Shown: positions 1-5,759 of the stretch, piece by piece
How the letters are laid out: each line of letters opens with the position of its first letter
Position numbering within the stretch: position 1 is the first letter of the stretch
Assembly: GCA_002479485.1 (NCBI GenBank)
Contig: DLNM01000067.1
Location: forward strand, 7,605-14,876
Direction: 5' to 3'
DNA from: Firmicutes bacterium UBA7510
GTDB taxonomy: Bacteria; Bacillota; Clostridia; Tissierellales; Sedimentibacteraceae
DNA length: 7,272 bases
Notes under the pieces: generated by a model
The model's input: the letters and a program-made list of their open reading frames with translations, nothing else
What the model was told of the DNA's origin: nothing
The model's database searches: none
Translations under genes and position numbers: made by a program

Positions 1-57
1 ATATTGTTTCAATATTGTTAATAATATTGTTTCAATATTGTTACTAATATATTGTTA
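1..57. repeat. 23-nt tandem repeat with hairpin units upstream of the chemoreceptor gene
   Basis: The 20-mer ATATTGTTTCAATATTGTTA occurs at 1-20 and again, exactly, at 24-43, with a period of 23. A degenerate third piece (ATATTGTTA) lies at 49-57. Each unit contains the inverted repeat AATATTG-TTT-CAATATT (complete at 23-39, and at 1-16 lacking the first base), so the array could form tandem small hairpins or give repeated dyads for a DNA-binding protein. The array may continue beyond the left edge. No convincing -35/-10 pair was found between it and the gene at 103; TATAAC at 72-77 is a possible -10 without a good -35. Confidence 0.7.
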
Positions 58-102
58 TTTTAGTTTTAATATATAACACTAAATTTTAAGGAGATATTCA
101 TT

Positions 103-2121
103 ATGGCTAAGATTAAATCTAACAAATCTAAAATTAAGCTGCCTAAAGAGAAAAAAATTAAGACTAAAAAGATTATGACAAAAGATATTAATAAAATAAA
201 AAGTAAAAGACTTCAGCTTAAAAATTTTAAAATAAGTTTAAGGCTTTTAACTGGCTTTGCCATTGTATTACTTTTTTTTGCAATTACTGTAGGAGTTTCA
301 TTTATCAACCTGCGAAACGTTTCCATAAATATGGACAAATTTTATAATGATCTTTATGAAACATCTAGATCATGTGTTAATGCCAGAAATGCTGTTATGG
401 GTATTGAAAACAATATGCTAAAAATAATTTCTGAAGCTGATGGCATAAGTAATGTGGAATCATACATATCGGATATAGAGGCTAGAGGAAATAGCTTAAA
501 TGAGTCTATTGATCTTCTAGAAAAAAACTTCACTGGAGATTTAAAATTAATAAGTACCTTTAAGGAACACATTGAAAATTCAAATAAATATAAAGAAGAA
601 ATATATAAATTTGCAAGAAGTGGCGGAATTCTTGGAGTTGAAAAAATTTTAAAATTCAACTACTTACCTTCACTTAGAAAAGCAGCTAATGCGTTAACTC
701 CTGTTGAAACTAAAGCTACAGAAGATATTAATTTGGCTATAAAAAAAGCAGATTCTATTTATTTAAAAGCAATGATAACGATTCTATCAGTATTTGTATT
801 AGGAATCACTTTTGCAATTTTATTAAGTATAATGATAACTAGAAGTATTGTTAAACCAATGATACAAATTGAGAAAGCCGCCGCCGATATGGCCAAAGGA
901 AAACTAAATACTGAGATTAATTATGAATCAAATGATGAACTTGGTCATTTAGCTAATAATATCAAAACGACAACCAGCATATTATCTACTTATATTAATA
1001 ATATTTCAAGTACTTTAGAAAAAATTTCAAGAGGTAATATGCAAATTGATTTTAATATAGAATATATAGGAGATTTTGCACCAATTAAAAAATCAATTAC
1101 TAAAATAGCTAATTCTTTGAGCAACTCTTTGTATAAAATAAATCAATCATCAGAACAAGTAGCTAGTGGTGCGGAACAAGTAGCAAGCGGCTCACAGGCA
1201 CTATCCCAAGGAACATTACAACAAGCTAATGCTATAGATACATTATCTGTATCTATTAATGATATCTCAAATAAAGCTAAAAACAATACCTCTAATGCAG
1301 AAAATGCTAGCAACTTTTCAATGCAGGTGCAAAAAGAGGTTGAACGCGGCAATAGATTGATGAAGCAAATGGTTGAGTCAATGGATGATATATCAGTAGC
1401 TTCAAAAGAAATTAGCAAGATAATAAGAACAATAGATGATTTAGCTTTTCAAACTAATGTGCTTGCATTAAATGCTTCAGTAGAAGCAGCAAGAGCTGGA
1501 GTTGCTGGAAGAGGGTTTGCGGTTGTTGCAGGGGAAGTTAAAGTGCTGGCTGAAAAGAGTGCACAGTCAGCTGAAAATACAACAACACTTATTGAAAACA
1601 CTGTTAGGGCTATTAAGAAGGGAACTAGGGTGGCAGACGAAACTGCAAAATCCCTTAATGCTATTGTACAGGGTTCTAAAAAATCAACTGAGTTTATAAA
1701 TGAAATAGTTGTATCATCTAATGAACAATTATCTTCTATAGGCGATGTGATAGAAGGTGTAGAAAGAATCTCAGATGTTATACAAACAAATTCAGCTACT
1801 GCCGAGGAAAGTGCTGCTGCAAGCGAAGAATTATCAAGTCTTGCTAATATGTTAAAGGAAGAAGTAGCTAAATTTAGACTTATTGGTCAAAAATCAGTTG
1901 TGATAGAAGAAGATTATATTGATGAAGAAAATTTTGAGGATAATATCGAAGAAATCAATGAAGTAGAAGATATTAAAAATATTGAAGAACTCGAAGAATT
2001 TAATGAATTAGAAGAATTTAATGAAATCGATGAATTTGATTTTATTGATAATAATATTTTTAATGATGACAGTGATGACGAATTAAATAAAACAAATAGC
2101 GAATTTGCCGAAAATAATTAG
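103..2121 (+). CDS. Methyl-accepting chemotaxis protein, transmembrane
   Basis: Chemoreceptor of 672 residues that would pass an external signal to CheA/CheW at the inner face of the membrane. Order: a Lys-rich cytoplasmic N-terminus (1-45, 16 Lys in the first 40), TM1 about 48-70, an extracellular helical region 71-220 compatible with a four-helix-bundle sensor, TM2 about 222-246, HAMP 247-300 with a second HAMP-like stretch to about 350, then the signalling coiled coil. The conserved hairpin tip is at 442-486, with QTNVLALNASVEAARAG and GRGFAVVAGEV readable. Putative methylation helices (QVASGAEQVASG; ATAEESAAASEEL) flank it. The tail 600-672 is strongly acidic with an EEFNEL repeat. The ATG at 103 follows AAGGAG (88-93) with 9 nt spacing; the internal Met25 has no ribosome binding site. 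A terminator follows, so it is probably transcribed alone. The ligand cannot be read from the sequence. Confidence 0.95.
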   Translation: MAKIKSNKSKIKLPKEKKIKTKKIMTKDINKIKSKRLQLKNFKISLRLLTGFAIVLLFFAITVGVSFINLRNVSINMDKFYNDLYETSRSCVNARNAVMGIENNMLKIISEADGISNVESYISDIEARGNSLNESIDLLEKNFTGDLKLISTFKEHIENSNKYKEEIYKFARSGGILGVEKILKFNYLPSLRKAANALTPVETKATEDINLAIKKADSIYLKAMITILSVFVLGITFAILLSIMITRSIVKPMIQIEKAAADMAKGKLNTEINYESNDELGHLANNIKTTTSILSTYINNISSTLEKISRGNMQIDFNIEYIGDFAPIKKSITKIANSLSNSLYKINQSSEQVASGAEQVASGSQALSQGTLQQANAIDTLSVSINDISNKAKNNTSNAENASNFSMQVQKEVERGNRLMKQMVESMDDISVASKEISKIIRTIDDLAFQTNVLALNASVEAARAGVAGRGFAVVAGEVKVLAEKSAQSAENTTTLIENTVRAIKKGTRVADETAKSLNAIVQGSKKSTEFINEIVVSSNEQLSSIGDVIEGVERISDVIQTNSATAEESAAASEELSSLANMLKEEVAKFRLIGQKSVVIEEDYIDEENFEDNIEEINEVEDIKNIEELEEFNELEEFNEIDEFDFIDNNIFNDDSDDELNKTNSEFAENN

Positions 2122-2128
2122 ATTTGAT

Positions 2129-2168
2129 AAAAAGTATAAGTGTAAAAGCTTGTACTTTTTTCTATTTA
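2129..2168 (+). terminator. Intrinsic terminator of the chemoreceptor gene
   Basis: The arms AAAAAGTATAAG (2129-2140) and CTTGTACTTTTT (2149-2160) form a 12-bp stem with one G-U pair and an 8-nt loop, followed by a T-rich run (TTTTTTCTATTT). It starts 7 nt after the stop codon. The A-run opposite the T-run could also let it work on the other strand, but no gene on that strand needs it. Confidence 0.85.
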
Positions 2169-2169
2169 C

Positions 2170-2198
2170 TTGATATTTTTTTAATATAATAATATAAT
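2170..2198 (+). promoter_or_regulatory. Sigma-A type promoter for the UPF0173 hydrolase
   Basis: TTGATA (2170-2175) and TATAAT (2193-2198) are separated by 17 nt, a near-consensus vegetative promoter. Transcription would begin near 2205 and give a leader of about 140 nt before the hydrolase start at 2345. It lies directly after the chemoreceptor terminator, making this the start of a new unit. Confidence 0.7.
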
Positions 2199-2213
2199 TA
2201 AAAAAATAATCAA
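2170..2213. repeat. Long AT-rich inverted repeat spanning the promoter
   Basis: The arm 2170-2185 (TTGATATTTTTTTAAT) is the reverse complement of 2197-2213, with one extra A at 2209, around an 11-nt centre. The -35 box lies in the left arm and the -10 box at the centre/right arm. It may be an operator or cruciform-prone dyad, or simply a result of extreme AT content. Because the expected transcription start is near 2205, most of it would not be in this transcript. Confidence 0.5.
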
Positions 2214-2253
2214 ATAAAATTGAAACATATTGTTTTAATACTTTAGGAGGAAA

Positions 2254-2331
2254 GAGTGAAATGAATTTCACTCTATGGAAGAATCAAAAAACGATTCTTC
2301 ATCAAATTTTTGTGATGCCGTAAAACGGCAT
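2254..2331 (+). promoter_or_regulatory. Triple-hairpin 5' leader of the UPF0173 hydrolase
   Basis: Three perfect hairpins follow one another: GAGTGAAA/TTTCACTC (2254-2261 with 2266-2273, loop TGAA), GAAGAATC/GATTCTTC (2278-2285 with 2293-2300, 7-nt loop) and ATGCCGT/ACGGCAT (2315-2321 with 2325-2331, loop AAA). They sit between an unused strong ribosome binding site, AGGAGG (2245-2250), and the site used by the hydrolase, GGAGG (2335-2339). A short T-run (2307-2311) lies after hairpin 2 but is separated from the stem, so it is at best a weak terminator. I recognise no known riboswitch; tandem-hairpin guanidine-II was considered, but its ACGR loops are absent. The structure is seen directly; a regulatory role is inferred. 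Confidence 0.6.
2261..2323 (+). CDS. Possible 20-codon upstream ORF (leader peptide)
   Basis: An ATG 10 nt after a full AGGAGG (2245-2250) opens a 20-codon frame, MNFTLWKNQKTILHQIFVMP, ending in TAA at 2321-2323. The start codon lies within hairpin 1 and the stop begins at the end of the left arm of hairpin 3, so ribosomes reading it would open all three hairpins. It ends 11 nt before the hydrolase's ribosome binding site and is in the same frame as the hydrolase. The peptide matches nothing I know and lacks the codon runs typical of amino-acid attenuators. It may be real coding, or a former start region interrupted by hairpins. Confidence 0.35.
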   Translation: MNFTLWKNQKTILHQIFVMP

Positions 2332-2344
2332 AATGGAGGTAATT

Positions 2345-2986
2345 ATGAAAATAACATATTATGGACATTCTGCGTTTATAATAGAAGATAAAGATTTTAA
2401 AGCTATAATAGATCCTTTTATAACTGGCAATCCACAGGCAAGATGTAGTATAGATGAAATAAATGGATTGACACATATTTTTGTAACCCACAATCATGGC
2501 GATCATCTAGGGGATTGTATTGAATTAGCAAAGAAGGACGATGCTTTAGTTATTACTAATTTTGAAATAGCTAATTTTTTAAATGATAATGGTGTAAAAA
2601 CACATGGTATGCATATAGGTGGTAGACACAGATTTAATTTTGGAACGGTTAAATTAACAGTTGCTTTACATGGGGGAAACCCTTGTGGATTTATAATTGA
2701 GGTAAACGGTAAAAAAATATATCATGCTGGAGATACAGGGTTAACCCTTGATATGAAGCTTTTAGAAAGTGAAAACATAGATTTAGCATTAATACCTATA
2801 GGTGGTAACTACACAATGGATATTTATGATGCAATAAAAGCTGTGGAATTTATAAAGCCTAAATTAGTTATTCCAATGCACTATAACACTTTTGAAATTA
2901 TTGAGGCTGATCCTCATGAATTTAGATCTTTAAATAAAACCTGCGAAACTATAATATTAGATAGTGGATTAAGTGTAGAAATATAA
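2345..2986 (+). CDS. UPF0173 metal-dependent hydrolase (metallo-beta-lactamase fold, YtkL-like)
   Basis: Cytoplasmic metallo-beta-lactamase-fold protein of 213 residues, a little shorter than the roughly 225 usual for the family. The opening MKITYYGHSAF is typical of UPF0173. The metal motif THNHGDHLG gives His49, His51, Asp53 and His54; His109 (ALHGG), Asp130 (YHAGDTG, 126-132) and His179 (IPMHY) complete the expected ligands for a two-metal site. The loop after His109 is short, GGNPCG. The substrate of the family is not established, so only hydrolase can be stated. The start at 2345 is chosen because GGAGG (2335-2339) precedes it by 5 nt and overlaps the upstream ATG at 2333, which would add four residues and has no ribosome binding site of its own. 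The YibE/F gene follows after 61 nt with no clear terminator, so the two are probably co-transcribed. Confidence 0.9.
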   Translation: MKITYYGHSAFIIEDKDFKAIIDPFITGNPQARCSIDEINGLTHIFVTHNHGDHLGDCIELAKKDDALVITNFEIANFLNDNGVKTHGMHIGGRHRFNFGTVKLTVALHGGNPCGFIIEVNGKKIYHAGDTGLTLDMKLLESENIDLALIPIGGNYTMDIYDAIKAVEFIKPKLVIPMHYNTFEIIEADPHEFRSLNKTCETIILDSGLSVEI

Positions 2987-3047
2987 TTTAAATGATTTAT
3001 TTAAAGAAGACTTGAAATAAAACGGATTTGGAGGCATGTATATAAAT

Positions 3048-4220
3048 ATGAAAAAAATACTTATATTAATAATGGCAATACAGTTAATACTTTGCTCGTA
3101 TTTTATTGTTTATGGACAAAGTTTTGATGATCAATTTAATGGAGATGTAAATGATGGTCTTGAAAAAACATCATCATTCAGTGTAAAAGCTAAGGTAATT
3201 GATGTGGTAACTGAAAAAATTGAAATTGATGAAGAAAATCAAGAAAATTATCTGTTTAATGAAATACAAACTGTAACATTAGAAGTATTATCTGGAGAAC
3301 ATAAAGGCGAAGTTGTAACTGTAGAAAATTATTTGGGAACTAATGAAGTAAGTGATATTAGAGTTGTAAAAGGTCAGAGGGTAATTTTATCTTTAGATGA
3401 TTTTGGTGATGGAAACATTAATGTATATATAAATAGTTATGAGAGAGATATTCCTTTGTATGCATTGATATTGATATTTTTAATAGCAATTCTTTGTGTA
3501 GGCAGGTTTCAAGGTGTAAAAACCATAGTTACGCTGTCAATAACTATATTGATTGTATTTTTCTTTACAGTACCAATGATTTTAAAGGCATATAACCCAA
3601 TTTTAATTTCTGTTGTCAGTTGTATAGCAATTACAGTTATTACATTATTTATTATTGCTGGTGTTAATGAAAAATCATTTGCTGCAATTTTAAGCACAGC
3701 GTTAAGTGTTATAATATCTGGGCTACTAGCATATTTAGTTGGATATTTTGCTAGATTGACTGGGGTAGAAATGACAGAGGGCAATATGCTTATGCACATA
3801 CCGCAAAATATAGCCTTTAATTTCAAAGAATTATTGTTTGCAGGAATAATTATAGGAACCTTAGGTGCTGCTATGGATATGTGCATGTCAGTTACATCTG
3901 CAATGCATGAGGTAAAGAAACATAATCCGCAAATAAGTTCAAAAGAATTATATAAATCAGGATTGAATGTAGGTAAGGATGTAATGGGAACAATGGCAAA
4001 TACGTTAATTTTAGCCTATACAGGCTCTGCGTTACCTACACTTTTAGTGTTTGCAGCGTACAATACACCTATGATGGATATAATGAATTTAGACATAATA
4101 GCAACAGAAATCGTACGAAGCATAGCTGGGAGTACAGGAGTAGTGCTAAGTGTACCAATTACAGCATATATTGTAGTTTTATTTGAGAAGATAAAAAATA
4201 AAAGATTAAATGCACAATGA
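3048..4220 (+). CDS. YibE/F family multi-pass membrane protein
   Basis: Membrane protein of 390 residues. A hydrophobic N-terminal helix (3-22, possibly a cleaved signal ending near VYGQS) is followed by an extracellular beta-rich domain (about 40-130), then hydrophobic segments near 135-152, 156-180, 183-205, 211-235, 260-285, 312-337 and 352-379. The stretch GAAMDMCMSVTSAMHEV (273-289), with its Asp-rich membrane helix and conserved HE, is the recognisable YibE/F signature. Function in this family is not established; transport or export has been proposed. The start is uncertain: GGAGG at 3030-3034 is only 1 nt from an in-frame ATG at 3036 and 13 nt from the ATG at 3048. I prefer 3048 because it gives a standard MKK-hydrophobic signal and 1 nt spacing is too tight. 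No terminator was seen after the stop. Confidence 0.88.
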   Translation: MKKILILIMAIQLILCSYFIVYGQSFDDQFNGDVNDGLEKTSSFSVKAKVIDVVTEKIEIDEENQENYLFNEIQTVTLEVLSGEHKGEVVTVENYLGTNEVSDIRVVKGQRVILSLDDFGDGNINVYINSYERDIPLYALILIFLIAILCVGRFQGVKTIVTLSITILIVFFFTVPMILKAYNPILISVVSCIAITVITLFIIAGVNEKSFAAILSTALSVIISGLLAYLVGYFARLTGVEMTEGNMLMHIPQNIAFNFKELLFAGIIIGTLGAAMDMCMSVTSAMHEVKKHNPQISSKELYKSGLNVGKDVMGTMANTLILAYTGSALPTLLVFAAYNTPMMDIMNLDIIATEIVRSIAGSTGVVLSVPITAYIVVLFEKIKNKRLNAQ

Positions 4221-4290
4221 GCAAAAATAAATAATAATGTGGAAAGGAAGCCAAGTGTAAAATTAATGTTTCGTGCACTGTGGGCATGGG

Positions 4291-4296
4291 TATAAT
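4291..4296 (+). promoter_or_regulatory. Possible -10 box immediately before the alpha/beta hydrolase start
   Basis: A perfect TATAAT ends 5 nt before the ATG at 4302. If used, transcription would begin at or within one or two bases of that ATG, giving a leaderless mRNA. No good -35 lies 16-18 nt upstream (the region reads about GTTTCG), and the TG of an extended -10 is not in the right place, so the call is weak. The hydrolase could instead be read from the upstream YibE/F transcript. Confidence 0.3.
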
Positions 4297-4301
4297 AAGT
4301 A

Positions 4302-5153
4302 ATGAAAGAAGAAAATATTATAAAATCTTCAAATGATGTCAATATATTTTATAAAAAGGATATTCCTAATAATCCAAAAGGTATAGTAATTATTGTTCAC
4401 GGATTTGCAGAGCATTTGGGAAGATATGACTATTTCGTTGATAAATTAAATCAAAATGGCTTTGGATGTTATAGATTTGATAATCGTGGGCATGGAAAAA
4501 GCGGAGGAAAAAGTCTTGATTTAGAGGATTATATCGATTTCGCAAAAGATGCAGATTTAGTAGTTCAAAAAGCTAAAACAGAATTTCCTAATTTACCTAT
4601 ATTTATGTTTGGCCACAGCATGGGAGGATTCATAACAGCCTTATATGGGGAGAAATTTAAGGATAGACTAAACGGTCAAATATTATCAGGTGCGGCTACA
4701 GATGAACCATTGCAATCTACTGCTGTACTAAAATGGATAATAAATATTGGCAATAAAATATTTCCAAAATTAAGAGTTAAAAACGACCTATCTTCGTTAA
4801 TATCAAGAGATAGTGCAGTTATTGATGATTATAGGAAGGATCCATTAATTCATGATAAAGCAACAGTGAGATTTTTTAAACAGTTTATTGTAGAAGGTAT
4901 AACATATCTGAAAAATCATGCAAAGGAATATAATTACGACTGCCTAATACTACATGGAAAAGATGACAAAATAATTAGTTATAAGTCATCAGAAAATTTT
5001 TATAATAACATTTCTTCTAAAGATAAGAAAATAATAATATATGATAACCTTTATCATGAAATTCTTAATGAATCTGATAGGGATACTGTAATAAATGATG
5101 TTATTACTTGGTTAAAGAGTAAAGATTGCGTTTATTCGAATGAATCGGTGTAA
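4302..5153 (+). CDS. Alpha/beta hydrolase, monoacylglycerol-lipase / lysophospholipase-like
   Basis: Soluble serine hydrolase of 283 residues in the Hydrolase_4 (serine aminopeptidase S33 / monoglyceride lipase) group; no signal peptide, so cytoplasmic. The oxyanion-loop motif is IVHGFAEHLGRY (31-42), followed by FDNRGHGKSGG (59-69), as in monoacylglycerol lipases. The nucleophile elbow GHSMGG (104-109) gives Ser106; the LHGKDDKI motif (217-224) gives the acid, probably Asp222; YHEIL (251-255) gives His252. A lid or cap region probably spans about 132-200. Likely reaction: hydrolysis of monoacylglycerols or lysophospholipids to free fatty acid; the precise substrate is inferred. An in-frame stop at 4296-4298 fixes the start at or after 4302, the only ATG before the core. 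No Shine-Dalgarno sequence lies in the usual window (nearest GGG at 4288-4290). It lies 81 nt after YibE/F, and a separate promoter follows it. Confidence 0.9.
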   Translation: MKEENIIKSSNDVNIFYKKDIPNNPKGIVIIVHGFAEHLGRYDYFVDKLNQNGFGCYRFDNRGHGKSGGKSLDLEDYIDFAKDADLVVQKAKTEFPNLPIFMFGHSMGGFITALYGEKFKDRLNGQILSGAATDEPLQSTAVLKWIINIGNKIFPKLRVKNDLSSLISRDSAVIDDYRKDPLIHDKATVRFFKQFIVEGITYLKNHAKEYNYDCLILHGKDDKIISYKSSENFYNNISSKDKKIIIYDNLYHEILNESDRDTVINDVITWLKSKDCVYSNESV

Positions 5154-5161
5154 AATATAGG

Positions 5162-5190
5162 TTGACTTTGAAATAAAAAGTAATTAGAAT
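5162..5190 (+). promoter_or_regulatory. Sigma-A type promoter for the PII-like gene
   Basis: TTGACT (5162-5167) and TAGAAT (5185-5190) with a 17-nt spacer. Transcription would start near 5197, leaving roughly 50 nt before the first possible ATG (5250) and about 100 nt before the second (5295). Confidence 0.65.
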
Positions 5191-5242
5191 TAAATTATAG
5201 TACAAAATCTAGAAAAAAAATATAATGTTGGGAGAGAAGGAG

Positions 5243-5271
5243 TGCACTAATGTTTAATAACATTTTGTGCA
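5243..5271 (+). promoter_or_regulatory. Hairpin covering the upstream start codon of the PII-like gene
   Basis: TGCAC (5243-5247) pairs with GTGCA (5267-5271), and AATGTT (5249-5254) with AACATT (5259-5264), around a TAAT loop; only a 1x2-nt internal loop interrupts the stem. The first ATG (5250) lies inside the stem, just after an AAGGAG site (5238-5243), while the second site GGAGG (5283-5287) and ATG 5295 stay free. This could favour the shorter protein; a switch is inferred, not shown. Confidence 0.5.
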
Positions 5272-5294
5272 AAAAATTGCATGGAGGTAGCTAT

Positions 5295-5645
5295 ATGTAC
5301 GCTATAATTTTAGTATTAAATGACATATTTGTATTAGATGATATTCATGAGTTGTTCTATGAAGAAGAAATTGGTGCAACAACTATAGATACTCAAGGAA
5401 TGGGCAAAGTTCTTTTAGATCACAATGTTAATATTCCTATGCTTGCAAGTGTACGAAAATTAATTGACGGTAGAAAACCATACAACAAAACTGTATTTAG
5501 TGTTGTTGATTCTGAAGAAAAAATGAGAAGAGTTGTAGATAGATTAAAAGAGAAATTAGATAATTTTGAAGAGCCAGGTGTTGGTTTTATGTTTGTATTG
5601 CCTGTAGTAGAGTGCTACGGTACAAAAAAGAAAATAGAAAATTAA
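5295..5645 (+). CDS. Small PII-like (ferredoxin-fold) protein, function unknown
   Basis: Protein of 116 residues from this start. The order is beta (YAIILVLN, 2-9), helix (VLDDIHELFYEEE, 13-25), beta ending in GATTIDTQGMGKV (27-39), a short linker, beta (NKTVFSVV, 64-71), helix (72-90) and beta GVGFMFVLPVVECYG (95-109). This beta-alpha-beta-beta-alpha-beta order, the G-x-T-x(4)-G-x-G strand and the closing FVLPV strand resemble nitrogen-regulatory PII proteins, which are also about 112 residues. It lacks a long T-loop with the modified Tyr, so it is not GlnB or GlnK; its ligand and partner are unknown. Two in-frame starts exist: ATG 5295 with GGAGG 7 nt upstream, and ATG 5250 with AAGGAG, which adds 15 residues (MFNNILCKKLHGGSY). 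I chose 5295 because homology-like sequence starts there and 5250 sits in a hairpin. It has its own promoter and terminator. Confidence 0.8.
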   Translation: MYAIILVLNDIFVLDDIHELFYEEEIGATTIDTQGMGKVLLDHNVNIPMLASVRKLIDGRKPYNKTVFSVVDSEEKMRRVVDRLKEKLDNFEEPGVGFMFVLPVVECYGTKKKIEN

Positions 5646-5688
5646 AAAGAGACAGAAGAGATATTAATTATTGTCTCTTTTTTATTTT
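5644..5688 (+). terminator. Intrinsic terminator of the PII-like gene
   Basis: AAAAAGAGACA (5644-5654) pairs perfectly with TGTCTCTTTTT (5672-5682), an 11-bp stem with a 17-nt loop followed by TTTTTTATTTT. It begins inside the stop codon of the PII-like gene and separates it from the MarR promoter 14 nt downstream. Confidence 0.9.
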
Positions 5689-5701
5689 ATAAAAGAATTT
5701 A

Positions 5702-5730
5702 TTGACAATTTCTTTATATAAATATATAAT
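5702..5730 (+). promoter_or_regulatory. Consensus sigma-A promoter of the MarR gene
   Basis: TTGACA (5702-5707) and TATAAT (5725-5730) both match the consensus exactly, with a 17-nt spacer. Such a strong promoter on a repressor gene fits control by the operator that begins at its last base. Confidence 0.88.
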
Positions 5731-5742
5731 TTGATTATCAAA
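5730..5742. promoter_or_regulatory. Palindromic operator, FabT-like, at the MarR transcription start
   Basis: TTTGATTATCAAA is a perfect 6+1+6 palindrome that begins at the last base of the -10 box and covers the expected transcription start (about 5737). A further half-site, TTTGA, lies at 5746-5750, exactly 16 bp on. From memory, the FabT palindrome of streptococci has the same TTTGA...TCAAA arms. Repression by the adjacent MarR product is the natural inference. Confidence 0.72.
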
Positions 5743-5759
5743 GTATTTGAGGTGAGAAA

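Noticed and set aside
1502..1699. 65-codon frame on the + strand inside the chemoreceptor gene
   Set aside because: It lies within the highly conserved signalling tip in another frame, has no ribosome binding site of note and resembles no protein.
2278..2311. Hairpin 2 plus T-run as an intrinsic terminator for attenuation
   Set aside because: The five-T run is separated from the stem by several bases and the stem has only two G-C-rich steps; it was kept only as part of the hairpin leader.
2083..2506. Two - strand frames of 62 and 77 codons around the intergenic region
   Set aside because: They run through the terminator, promoter and triple-hairpin leader and into the hydrolase; composition is AT-driven and no family or ribosome binding site was recognised.
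2987..3005. TTTAAAT-N5-ATTTAAA inverted repeat after the UPF0173 gene as a terminator
   Set aside because: Only A/T pairs and no T-run, so it is unlikely to stop transcription before YibE/F.
3509..3886. 125-codon frame on the - strand inside the YibE/F gene
   Set aside because: A shadow of hydrophobic codons in the real gene; the real frame has family motifs and this one has none. The same applies to the - strand frames at 354-659, 1143-1418, 4016-4342, 5738-5986, 5859-6119 and 6529-6945.
4266..4295. Nine-codon ORF MFRALWAWV with two Trp codons, as a Trp leader peptide
   Set aside because: No suitably spaced ribosome binding site, no attenuator hairpins with a T-run, and no tryptophan gene downstream.
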